Positions 1 to 6,260 are shown, counted from the first letter of the stretch. The stretch: DNA of 10,205 bases from Oxalobacteraceae bacterium (GCA_947446335.1 CANFGA010000066.1:1-10205), one strand, 5' to 3'. The notes: generated by a model not told the origin, from the letters alone. Numbers and translations are program-made.

Positions 1-140
1 ACGCTGTTGTCGCCTCGCTCACGCACTTCGACGCCACCACACCATGGCAGAAATCGGGGATAATCCTCGACCTGCTCGACCAGCGCGAACATTTGCTCTG
101 CGCTGTATCCCAAAAATACTGATTTATGCACGACTGCCAT
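1..140 (-). CDS. ratA: RatA/COQ10-like START-domain protein (5' end only)
   Basis: Partial gene: the first 46 codons lie in the window and the rest runs off the left edge. Translating the minus strand from the ATG at 138-140 gives a protein starting MAVVHKSVFLGYSAEQMF, then a VEDYPRFLPWCGG block. This is the typical N-terminus of the RatA/COQ10 SRPBCC (START-like) family: a beta strand, a helix with a Met-Phe pair, then the DYP-FLPWC motif. Family members are described as ubiquinone-binding chaperones (COQ10-like), or in E. coli as RatA, reported to interfere with 70S ribosome assembly. Divergence from smpB is the usual proteobacterial arrangement and supports the call. No clear Shine-Dalgarno is seen before the ATG. 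Which of the two family roles applies cannot be told from this fragment. Confidence 0.85.
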   Translation of the reverse strand, partial: MAVVHKSVFLGYSAEQMFALVEQVEDYPRFLPWCGGVEVRERGDNS

Positions 141-155
141 TAAAGAACCATTTGC

Positions 156-161
156 TATGAT
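156..161 (+). promoter_or_regulatory. possible smpB -10 element
   Basis: TATGAT (5 of 6 to the sigma70 -10 consensus) lies 16 bases after CTGCCA at 134-139 (4 of 6 to the -35 consensus), which overlaps the first codons of the divergent ratA-like gene. It would give an smpB leader of roughly 70 bases. A small GC hairpin (TCGCGC, 5-base loop, GCGCGA, 185-201) would lie in that leader. Prediction by eye only. Confidence 0.35.
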
Positions 162-239
162 GTTGGATGTATCGATTGTTTTGATCGCGCTTGCGGCGCG
201 ACACAGTAGTTTAACCGACCAGCGCACATTTTCCATCTC

Positions 240-689
240 ATGACCATAACCGACAACAAAAAAGCCTATCACGATTACTTCATCGAGGACCGCTATGAAG
301 CGGGCATCATGCTCGAAGGCTGGGAAGTAAAGGCAATCCGCGATGCCAAGGTGCAGATCAAGGAAGCCTACGTCGTCGTCCGCGGCGATGAACTATTTCT
401 GTTTGGCGCCCACATCAGCGCACTGCCGACCGCGTCCACGCACATTCATCCGGAGGCGGTACGCACGCGCAAACTGTTGCTGCACAAATCAGAATTGGAA
501 AAGCTGATCAGCAAGGTAGAACGCTCCGGCTACACGCTGGTGCCGATCAACCTGCATTACAAGGGTGGCATCATCAAATGTGAAATTGGCTTGGCCAAAG
601 GCAAAAAACAGCACGATAAACGCGCCTCTGAAAAGGATAGAGACGGCGCCCGAGAAGTGCAGGCCGCGATGAAAACGAATCGGCGCTGA
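240..689 (+). CDS. smpB: SsrA-binding protein SmpB
   Basis: A 149-residue protein, close to the usual 150-160 for SmpB. SmpB binds tmRNA, delivers it to stalled ribosomes and is needed for trans-translation. Visible hallmarks are the RYEAGIMLEGWEVKAIR block (residues about 18-34), the beta-barrel segment FLFGAHISALPTAST (about 53-67), TRKLLLHKSEL (about 76-86), GYTLVPINLHYKGG (about 97-110), and GLAKGKKQHDKRASEKDRD (about 117-135). The last is the basic C-terminal tail that enters the ribosomal mRNA channel. The ATG at 240 is the only sensible start, since homologues begin at the same point, but no purine-rich Shine-Dalgarno precedes it (the upstream bases are pyrimidine-rich). Divergent from the ratA-like gene; convergent with the H-NS gene. 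No tmRNA gene (ssrA) is seen in the following 100 bases. Confidence 0.97.
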   Translation: MTITDNKKAYHDYFIEDRYEAGIMLEGWEVKAIRDAKVQIKEAYVVVRGDELFLFGAHISALPTASTHIHPEAVRTRKLLLHKSELEKLISKVERSGYTLVPINLHYKGGIIKCEIGLAKGKKQHDKRASEKDRDGAREVQAAMKTNRR

Positions 690-788
690 CGGCAAGGCAA
701 AGATCGTTGCCAGACGAGGGCAATGCTCGCGATGATCGAATCAGAATTGAATCAGGATCAAATCAAGCGAGCATCAGTCTGTCACGCA
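690..788. other. convergent intergenic region with inverted and direct repeats
   Basis: Gap between the stops of smpB and the H-NS gene. It has an 8-base inverted repeat ATGCTCGC (723-730) / GCGAGCAT (767-774) around a 36-base AT-richer core holding two copies of GAATCAG (738-744, 749-755). A smaller GGCAA/TTGCC stem lies at 696-711. No T-tract follows either stem, so neither is a convincing intrinsic terminator. No gene is seen here. Confidence 0.4.
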
Positions 789-1097
789 TTACAGCTTCAG
801 CAAATCCTTGTCCTTGCCTTCTGCAATCCATTCTTTTACCCAAGTCGGTTGACGTCCACGTCCGGTCCATTGCTGCGCGGGGTTGGCAGGATTGCCGAAC
901 TGGGCTGCAACACTGCGTGTTTTTGCGCGTACTGTGCTGCCCAGCAAATCCTTTACCGACAGGCCCACGCCCTGGGCTATCGACATGATTTCGTCGCGCG
1001 CCTTGGCGAGCTCATCGTGCTCGCGCTTCTTCATTTGCTTGCTGATATCGTCTTGCAAGCTGCGTAATTGGGCCAGCGAAAAATGAGACAAATCCAT
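789..1097 (-). CDS. H-NS-family nucleoid-associated protein (short form)
   Basis: A 102-residue protein. The N-terminal part (residues about 5-45) is a charged helical, coiled-coil-like oligomerisation region with DISKQMKKREHDELAKARDEI. The C-terminal part (about 64-102) is the H-NS DNA-binding domain, with the signature WTGRGRQPTWVKEW (77-90), whose GRGR loop inserts into the minor groove of AT-rich DNA. Length and architecture match the short H-NS/Bv3F-type proteins abundant in Burkholderiales rather than the 137-residue enterobacterial H-NS. The expected role is DNA compaction and silencing of AT-rich genes; most genomes of this group carry several paralogues, so which one this is cannot be decided. 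The ATG at 1095-1097 is preceded by AGGAAT at good spacing. It stands alone, convergent with smpB. Confidence 0.93.
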   Translation of the reverse strand: MDLSHFSLAQLRSLQDDISKQMKKREHDELAKARDEIMSIAQGVGLSVKDLLGSTVRAKTRSVAAQFGNPANPAQQWTGRGRQPTWVKEWIAEGKDKDLLKL

Positions 1098-1130
1098 GAA
1101 ATATTCCTGTAATGGTTAAAATAACAAATC

Positions 1131-1153
1131 CAATCGAAGATTCTATCCGATTG
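1131..1153. promoter_or_regulatory. inverted repeat upstream of the H-NS gene
   Basis: CAATCG (1131-1136), an 11-base spacer, then CGATTG (1148-1153), lying 34-56 bases upstream of the H-NS start codon where a promoter or operator is expected. The spacer contains TAGAAT on the minus strand, a possible -10 element, but no good -35 was found. The binding protein, if any, is unknown. Confidence 0.3.
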
Positions 1154-1183
1154 TAACCTCATTATTTCATTACTCATATTTTT

Positions 1184-1236
1184 AAAAAAATGCCTGCGCT
1201 GGCGATCATCGAGATAATCGCCATCGACAGCGCAGG
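1184..1236 (-). terminator. intrinsic terminator after the slipin gene
   Basis: On the minus strand, directly after the slipin stop, CCTGCGCT (8 bp) pairs with AGCGCAGG and an inner GGCGAT/ATCGCC 6-bp stem closes a 10-base loop, with a 6-base bulge on one arm. The stem is followed two bases later by a run of seven T (plus-strand A7 at 1184-1190). This is a textbook rho-independent terminator for the nfeD-slipin transcript and insulates the H-NS promoter region. Confidence 0.85.
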
Positions 1237-1250
1237 ATAATGGCCAGCAA

Positions 1251-2171
1251 TTACTTTTGAGCCTTGACGACTTGCATCGCGGTCGCGATCAAACCGCTGA
1301 TATCGCCCAGATTGGCCGGCACGATGATCGAATTATTCGTCTTTGCCAATTGCCCAAACGCGGCGACATATTGCTCGGCCACCTTCAGATTGACGGCGTC
1401 GGAACCACCGGGCTCGCGGATGGCGCTTGCCACCTGGCGCAATGCTTCGGCGCTGGCTTCGGCCAGGGCGATGATCGCCGTGGCCTGGCCTTGGGCCCGG
1501 TTGATCGATGCCTGTTTCTCGCCTTCGGAGCGGGCAATCGACGCTTCGCGTTCACCGGTGGCGATATTGATCTGCTCTTGCTTGCGCCCTTCCGATGCAG
1601 CAATCAAGGCACGCTTTTCTCGTTCAGCGGTGATCTGTGCCTGCATCGCATGCAGGATTTCCTTGGGCGGCGTCAAGTCCTTGATTTCATAGCGCAGCAC
1701 CTTCACGCCCCAGTTCGCGGCCGATTCATCGATCGCGTTGACGATCGCGGTGTTGATGTGATCGCGCTCTTCAAACGTCTTGTCCAGTTCCATCTTGCCG
1801 ATCACCGAGCGCAGCGTGGTTTGTGCCAATTGCGTGATGGCAGCGATATAATTGGATGAACCATAAGAGGCCCGCATCGCATCGGTGATTTGAAAATACA
1901 AGATCCCATCGACTTGCAATTGGGTATTGTCTTTCGTGATGCAGACCTGCGGCGGCACATCGAGCGGAATCTCCTTCAGAATATGTTTGTAAGCGATGCG
2001 ATCGATGAAAGGCAGCACGATATTCAATCCGGGACCCAGCGTGGATTGGTATTTGCCGAGCCGCTCGACGACCCAGGCATGCTGCTGCGGTACCACATTG
2101 ATGGTCTTGAAGACAAAGACCAGCGCCAGCGCCAGCAAGATGAATGAAACACTACCGAATGTTATTTCCAT
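1251..2171 (-). CDS. SPFH/Band 7 slipin (stomatin/paraslipin, QmcA-like)
   Basis: A 306-residue protein. Residues 8-22 form one N-terminal hydrophobic anchor. Next comes the SPFH/Band 7 domain (about 24-190), with VVPQQHAWVVERLGKYQ, the GPGLNIVLPFID turn (46-57), and the LAQTTLRSVIGKMELD block (115-130). A charged, Ala/Glu/Gln-rich coiled coil (about 175-245) follows, with repeated GE-R-A-I-A-SEGEKQASI-RAQGQA elements. The C-terminus (about 280-306, IIVPANLGDISGLIATAM) is the conserved end of paraslipins. Such proteins oligomerise at the inner membrane and organise lipid microdomains; E. coli QmcA and human STOML2 are relatives. The gene follows nfeD by 43 bases, the classic NfeD-slipin pair. 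A strong ribosome site (AAGAAGGAAT) precedes the ATG at 2169-2171, and an intrinsic terminator closes the unit. Confidence 0.95.
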   Translation of the reverse strand: MEITFGSVSFILLALALVFVFKTINVVPQQHAWVVERLGKYQSTLGPGLNIVLPFIDRIAYKHILKEIPLDVPPQVCITKDNTQLQVDGILYFQITDAMRASYGSSNYIAAITQLAQTTLRSVIGKMELDKTFEERDHINTAIVNAIDESAANWGVKVLRYEIKDLTPPKEILHAMQAQITAEREKRALIAASEGRKQEQINIATGEREASIARSEGEKQASINRAQGQATAIIALAEASAEALRQVASAIREPGGSDAVNLKVAEQYVAAFGQLAKTNNSIIVPANLGDISGLIATAMQVVKAQK

Positions 2172-2214
2172 GGTATTCCTTCTTATGGTGAATGCTTCAG
2201 AAGTTCCAATCCGA

Positions 2215-2619
2215 TCAAGACACGATCAGGCGACTGCCGCGGATCTCGCGGATAGTGTACTGGCCGGCAGCAGGGTTGCCGCCGGGGGCCAGGTCGACAT
2301 CCCACAGCGCGCCGCGATACATCACGCGTGCTCTGCCGTCATGCCATTCATTGACCGTGATGCTCTGGCCTATGTCCAGGCTGACATTCGGGTCGCGCGC
2401 TGCACTCGCCTTCTTGCTGCGCCTGCGCAGCAGCAGAGTGGCGACAATGCCCACCAAGGCTGCGACCAAGGTCTGGACCGAGATTGGCGCGCCAGCGGCG
2501 GCGGCAATGCCTCCGGCCAGGATGCCGGCAGCCACCATCAGCAAATAAAAAGTGCCGACAAATAATTCCAGTATCACCAGTACACCTGCTGCCAGAAACC
2601 AGCTCATCATCTCGCTCAT
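2215..2619 (-). CDS. NfeD-family membrane protein (short, slipin partner)
   Basis: A 134-residue protein from the ATG at 2617-2619, chosen because AAGGAGA sits a few bases upstream. The in-frame ATG at 2730 would put a terminator hairpin inside the coding region and adds residues with no NfeD character. Three hydrophobic segments (about 5-26, 27-43, 46-64) are followed by a basic RRRSKK stop (65-70) and a C-terminal OB-fold domain (about 80-134) with GQSITVNEWHDGRARVMYRG, WDVDL and the closing REIRGSRLIV. There is no N-terminal ClpP-like protease domain, so this is the short NfeD1b type. NfeD proteins are co-transcribed with slipins and thought to act with them in membrane microdomains; the slipin follows 43 bases downstream. 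Confidence 0.93.
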   Translation of the reverse strand: MSEMMSWFLAAGVLVILELFVGTFYLLMVAAGILAGGIAAAAGAPISVQTLVAALVGIVATLLLRRRSKKASAARDPNVSLDIGQSITVNEWHDGRARVMYRGALWDVDLAPGGNPAAGQYTIREIRGSRLIVS

Positions 2620-2652
2620 CGCGTCTCCTTGCATCTGCATCGAAGTGGCAAC

Positions 2653-2691
2653 AAAAAACCCTCGCCACCCATAGAGGGCGACGAGGGTTTT
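2653..2691 (-). terminator. strong hairpin terminator after ppsA
   Basis: AAAACCCTCG (2655-2664) pairs with CGAGGGTTTT (2682-2691), a 10-bp stem; part of the intervening 17 bases can also pair (GCC/GGC). On the minus strand the stem runs into six T (plus-strand A6 at 2653-2658), so it should end ppsA transcripts. The mirrored T4 makes it weakly bidirectional. It lies only 34 bases before the nfeD start codon, so it may also influence nfeD. Confidence 0.82.
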
Positions 2692-2810
2692 CAAGACAGC
2701 AGAAGGAATTATCTTCTTGTCAATCGCCACTATTGGCTCAGTCTACCACACTGGCACGGCGGCGATATTTACAAGAAAATATCCAGTTTCCTCCCCTGCT
2801 TGTGATCTGC
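2692..2810. other. ppsA 3' intergenic region
   Basis: Between the ppsA stop and the terminator hairpin. It contains a perfect AT-rich inverted repeat GATATTT / 6-base loop / AAATATC (2764-2783), without a following T-tract. A TTGACA on the minus strand (plus-strand 2718-2723) has no credible -10 at normal spacing. No coding sequence is seen. Confidence 0.4.
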
Positions 2811-5240
2811 TTATTTCAATGCAGCAAGCTTCTTCCACGTATCGATGACCGAATCGGGATTGAGCGACATCGACTCGATCCCTTGCGCCATCAGCCAGGC
2901 TGCGAAGTCAGGGTGATCCGAAGGGCCCTGACCGCAGATGCCGATGTACTTGCCCTTGGCCAGGCAAGCCTTGATCGCCATCGTCAGCAGCGCGGTCACT
3001 GCAGGATCGCGTTCGTCGAAGTCGGCGGCCAGCAATTCCATGCCGGAATCGCGATCCAGGCCCAGCGTCAGCTGGGTCAGGTCGTTCGAACCGATCGAGA
3101 AGCCGTCGAAATGCTCGAGGAACTGATCAGCCAGAATCGCATTCGATGGCACTTCGCACATCATGATCAGGCGCAAGCCATTTTCGCCGCGCTTCAAGCC
3201 ATTCTTGGCCAGCAGGTTGACCACTTTCTCGGCTTGTCCCAGCGTGCGCACGAACGGCACCATGATCTCGACGTTGGTCAAGCCCATGTCGTTGCGCACA
3301 CGCTTCATCGCCGTGCATTCCATTTCAAACGATTCGGCGAAATCAGGCGACAGATAACGCACCGCGCCGCGGAAACCGAGCATCGGGTTTTCTTCGTCCG
3401 GCTCGTAACGCGAACCGCCGATCAGCTTCTTGTATTCATTCGACTTGAAGTCCGACAGACGCACGATGACTGGTTTCGGCCAGAATGCGGCGCCGATCGT
3501 GGCGATGCCCTCAGCCAGTTTGTCGATGTAGAACGCCTTTGGCGATGCATGGCCGCGCGCGACCGATTCGACCGCTTTTTTCAAGTCGGCATCGATGTTC
3601 GGATAGTCGAGAATCGCCTTCGGATGCACGCCGATGTTGTTGTTGATGATGAATTCCAGGCGCGCCAGGCCGACGCCGGCGTTGGGCACCGATTGGAAGT
3701 CGAACGCCAGTTGCGGATTGCCGATGTTGAGCATGATCTTGGTCGGCAGCACCGGCAATTCGCCGCGCTCGACTTCCGATACTTCCGTTTCCAGCAAGCC
3801 ATCATAGATCTTGCCCTCGTCGCCTTCGGCGCACGATACGGTCACGAACGTGCCCTCTTTCAGCACGTCGGTTGCATTGCCACAACCCACGACCGCCGGC
3901 ACGCCGAGTTCGCGCGCGATGATCGCTGCGTGACAAGTGCGCCCGCCGCGGTTGGTGACGATGGCGGCAGCGCGCTTCATGACCGGCTCCCAGTTAGGGT
4001 CGGTCATGTCGGTCACCAGAACGTCGCCCGGTTGCACGCGCTCCATGTCAGCGACATCGTGAATCACGCGCACCGGACCGGCGCCGATCTTCTGGCCGAT
4101 CGCGCGCCCTGAAGCCAACACGGTACCGCTGCTCTTGAGCTTGAAGCGCAATTGCGCATCGGTCGATTTCTGTTGCGACTTGACCGTCTCAGGGCGCGCT
4201 TGCAAGATGTAGAGTTTACCGTCGCGGCCATCCTTGCCCCACTCGATATCCATCGGACGACCGTAGTGCTGCTCGATGATGACCGCGTATTTGGCCAGTT
4301 CGACCACTTCGGCATCATCCAATGAATAGCGGTTGCGCATCTCGACGGGCACATCGACGACCTTGACCGAACGACCGGCCTTGGCTTCATTGGTGAATTC
4401 CATCTTCAGCAGCTTGGAGCCGATGTTGCGGCGGATCACGGGCGACTTGCCCAGTTCCAGCATCGGCTTGTGCACGTAGAACTCGTCCGGATTGACCGCG
4501 CCCTGCACCACTGTCTCGCCCAGGCCATAGCTGGAAGTGACGAACACCACATCCTTGAAGCCCGATTCGGTATCGATCGTAAACATCACACCAGCGGCGC
4601 CCAAGTCCGACCGTACCATGCGCTGCACGCCAGCCGACAAGGCCACTTCGGCGTGCGTGAAGCCCTTGTGCACGCGATAGGAAATGGCGCGATCGTTGTA
4701 GAGCGAGGCGAATACTTGCTTCATCGCGTCCAGGATGTTGTCGAAGCCCACCACGTTCAGGAAGGTTTCCTGTTGACCGGCGAAAGAGGCATCGGGCAAG
4801 TCTTCGGCGGTGGCCGATGAGCGCACCGCGAACGACATTTCGGTCGCCGAGTCGGCGACGAGTTGCTGATAGAAGCGTTCGATCTCGACCGACAGACGCG
4901 GCTGGAACGGCGTTTCGACGATCCACTGGCGAATCTCGGCACCGGCTGCGGCCAGTGCACGCACGTCGTCGATGTTGAGGCCAACCAGGCGCTCGGCGAT
5001 GCGCTGATCGAGCGGCTTGCCGCCGTTGTCGCTGTAGGTGAGGAAATCGCGAAATGCTTGCGCCGTGGTGGCAAAGCCACCCGGGACACGCACGCCGGCG
5101 CCGGCCAGCTGGCTGATCATTTCTCCCAGCGATGCGTTCTTGCCGCCGACCGAGTCGACATCGGTCATCCGCAAATTCTCGAATGAAGCGACATAGAGCG
5201 CTTCTTGCTGCTGCAATGCTGCGTTGGACAAACTTGTCAT
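2811..5240 (-). CDS. ppsA: phosphoenolpyruvate synthase (pyruvate, water dikinase)
   Basis: An 809-residue protein (E. coli PpsA is 792). It catalyses ATP + pyruvate + water to PEP + AMP + phosphate, the cytosolic gluconeogenic entry from pyruvate or lactate. Domains in order: the ATP-grasp nucleotide-binding domain (about 15-350), with VGGKNASLGEM (31-41), VRSSATAEDLPDASFAGQQE (139-158) and ILQARPET near 346-352; the swivelling phosphohistidine domain, with GGRTCHAAIIARELGVPAVV (432-451), where His437 is the phosphocarrier and Thr435 the expected PpsR target; and the C-terminal PEP/pyruvate TIM barrel, with LNIGNP, GLARLEF, MCEVPSN, GSNDLTQLTLGLDRDSG, and ICGQGPSD carrying the catalytic Cys769. 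The ATG at 5238-5240 was chosen because AAGGG precedes it and homology begins there; the in-frame ATG at 5327 is almost on top of the predicted promoter. Divergent from ppsR. Confidence 0.97.
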   Translation of the reverse strand: MTSLSNAALQQQEALYVASFENLRMTDVDSVGGKNASLGEMISQLAGAGVRVPGGFATTAQAFRDFLTYSDNGGKPLDQRIAERLVGLNIDDVRALAAAGAEIRQWIVETPFQPRLSVEIERFYQQLVADSATEMSFAVRSSATAEDLPDASFAGQQETFLNVVGFDNILDAMKQVFASLYNDRAISYRVHKGFTHAEVALSAGVQRMVRSDLGAAGVMFTIDTESGFKDVVFVTSSYGLGETVVQGAVNPDEFYVHKPMLELGKSPVIRRNIGSKLLKMEFTNEAKAGRSVKVVDVPVEMRNRYSLDDAEVVELAKYAVIIEQHYGRPMDIEWGKDGRDGKLYILQARPETVKSQQKSTDAQLRFKLKSSGTVLASGRAIGQKIGAGPVRVIHDVADMERVQPGDVLVTDMTDPNWEPVMKRAAAIVTNRGGRTCHAAIIARELGVPAVVGCGNATDVLKEGTFVTVSCAEGDEGKIYDGLLETEVSEVERGELPVLPTKIMLNIGNPQLAFDFQSVPNAGVGLARLEFIINNNIGVHPKAILDYPNIDADLKKAVESVARGHASPKAFYIDKLAEGIATIGAAFWPKPVIVRLSDFKSNEYKKLIGGSRYEPDEENPMLGFRGAVRYLSPDFAESFEMECTAMKRVRNDMGLTNVEIMVPFVRTLGQAEKVVNLLAKNGLKRGENGLRLIMMCEVPSNAILADQFLEHFDGFSIGSNDLTQLTLGLDRDSGMELLAADFDERDPAVTALLTMAIKACLAKGKYIGICGQGPSDHPDFAAWLMAQGIESMSLNPDSVIDTWKKLAALK

Positions 5241-5339
5241 GGTAAAACCCTTACTGATGATGGAAATTCGGGAGCGCCGCTGCCAGACTGTTTTCTTGTT
5301 ATTCTTGGCGCCGTGCAGCACAATCATGCCATTACACCC

Positions 5340-5368
5340 ATTTTACAGCCTGTCACGCAAATTGACAC
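5340..5368 (-). promoter_or_regulatory. predicted ppsA promoter
   Basis: On the minus strand TAAAAT (plus-strand 5340-5345, 5 of 6 to TATAAT) is preceded, at exactly 17 bases, by GTGTCA (plus-strand 5363-5368, 4 of 6 to TTGACA). A TG directly before the -10 may help. The ppsA leader would be about 95 bases. The -35 box overlaps a palindromic site and a plus-strand TTGACA. Prediction by eye. Confidence 0.5.
5351..5367. promoter_or_regulatory. operator-like palindrome between ppsA and ppsR
   Basis: TGTCA (5351-5355), 7-base spacer, TGACA (5363-5367). It overlaps the predicted ppsA -35/-10 spacer and a perfect plus-strand TTGACA (5362-5367), so a bound dimer could control both divergent genes. 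It does not match the Cra/FruR consensus known for enterobacterial ppsA, and no regulator can be named. Confidence 0.4.
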
Positions 5369-5373
5369 TGCAC

Positions 5374-5397
5374 AATACCAATACCAATACCAATACA
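5374..5397 (+). repeat. hexanucleotide tandem repeat (AATACC) before ppsR
   Basis: Three perfect AATACC units (5374-5391) and a fourth with the last base changed (AATACA, 5392-5397), ending seven bases before the ppsR ATG. The array occupies the place where the -10 region and Shine-Dalgarno would be expected. The units are in direct tandem, so copy number could change by replication slippage. Confidence 0.9.
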
Positions 5398-5404
5398 AAG
5401 ACTT

Positions 5405-6253
5405 ATGAACCAAGAACCTCGCCCCGCTCCACCGACCGCTTGCCGCACTGTTTTTTTTGTTTCCGACGGCACCGGCATCACTGCAGAGACCTTCGGTCAT
5501 TCGGTGTTGAGCCAGTTCGATCTGCGTTTTCGCCAGATCCGCTTGCCCTTCATCGATACGCTGGACAAGGCCTACGACGCCGCGCGCCGGATCAACGAAG
5601 CGTTCGCCTCGGACGGCCAGCGCCCGATCATTTTTTCGACACTGGTGAAAAGCGACCTGTCGGATCTGATCCGGCGTTCCAGCGGCATGCACATGGATCT
5701 GATCCAGACCTTTGTCGCACCGCTCGAACAGGAACTCGGCGTCAAGTCGACACACACCATCGGCCGTTCGCACAACATCGTCGACAGTGAAGAATACAAG
5801 AACCGGATCGAAGCGATCAATTTCTCGCTGGCGCACGACGACGGTCAGTCGCACAAGAATCTCGCTGCCGCTGATGTGATTCTGGTCGGCGTGTCGCGTT
5901 CGGGCAAGACCCCGACCAGCCTGTATCTGGCGATGCAATACGGGATCAAGGCCGCCAATTACCCTTTGATCCCCGACGATTTCGAGCGCGGCAAGATGCC
6001 AACAGCATTGCCGGAACTCAAGGCCAAGATGTTCGGCTTGACCATCACTCCGGAACGGTTGTCGGAAATTCGCCACGAGCGGCGTGCCGGCAGCAAGTAT
6101 GCCTCGCTGGAAAATTGCCGCTATGAAGTGAACGAGGCTGAGCGCATGATGAAACGCGAAGGCATACGCTGGCTCTCGTCGACCGCCAAGTCGATCGAGG
6201 AAATCGCCACCACGATCTTGCAGGAGATCAAGCCGAACCGGCGCGATTACTGA
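5405..6253 (+). CDS. ppsR: PEP synthase regulatory protein (kinase/pyrophosphorylase)
   Basis: A 282-residue protein of the DUF299/PpsR family, near the usual 270-280. It controls PpsA by ADP-dependent phosphorylation of the threonine near the catalytic histidine, and by phosphate-dependent removal giving pyrophosphate. Visible features: the N-terminal VFFVSDGTGITAETFG (16-31), THTIGRSHNIVDSEEY (116-131), the P-loop-like GVSRSGKTPTSLYLAM (162-177), AANYPLIPDDF, and the C-terminal SKYASLENCRYEVNEAE and IRWLSSTAKSIEEIA. The ATG at 5405 is the only start that keeps the conserved N-terminus; its ribosome site is weak (at best AAAG, in the place of the hexanucleotide repeat). Codons 16-18 hold a run of eight T. 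Divergent from ppsA, its target; converges on the EAL gene with a 14-base gap. Confidence 0.96.
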   Translation: MNQEPRPAPPTACRTVFFVSDGTGITAETFGHSVLSQFDLRFRQIRLPFIDTLDKAYDAARRINEAFASDGQRPIIFSTLVKSDLSDLIRRSSGMHMDLIQTFVAPLEQELGVKSTHTIGRSHNIVDSEEYKNRIEAINFSLAHDDGQSHKNLAAADVILVGVSRSGKTPTSLYLAMQYGIKAANYPLIPDDFERGKMPTALPELKAKMFGLTITPERLSEIRHERRAGSKYASLENCRYEVNEAERMMKREGIRWLSSTAKSIEEIATTILQEIKPNRRDY

Positions 6254-6260
6254 CTGACCA

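Noticed and set aside
690..788. A tmRNA (ssrA) gene after smpB
   Set aside because: The gap is too short and has neither the tRNA-like ends nor a tag reading frame.
2695..2723. TTGACA on the minus strand as a promoter for nfeD
   Set aside because: The hexamer 17 bases downstream is GCTGTC, with no resemblance to a -10, and shifting by one base does not help.
2620..2730. Longer NfeD start at the ATG of 2730
   Set aside because: It would translate through the ppsA terminator hairpin. The ATG at 2619 has a strong AAGGAGA and matches NfeD protein starts.
2752..2768. TGGCACG resembling a sigma54 -24 element
   Set aside because: The -12 half (TTGCA-like, with GC at the right spacing) is absent, and the direction would drive antisense transcription into ppsA.
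2484..4112. 542-residue open frame on the plus strand, antisense to nfeD and ppsA
   Set aside because: Its sequence is rich in Arg, Gln, His and Asp with no recognisable domain, as expected from the reverse of a GC-rich gene. The opposite strand carries unmistakable NfeD and PpsA proteins.
5241..5327. Longer PpsA start at the ATG of 5327
   Set aside because: The 29 extra residues have no PpsA homology, and this ATG is only about 12 bases from the predicted -10. The ATG at 5240 has a ribosome site.
5374..5397. CRISPR-like or iteron array
   Set aside because: Units are 6 bp in direct tandem without spacers, and there is no replication gene nearby. It is a simple sequence repeat.
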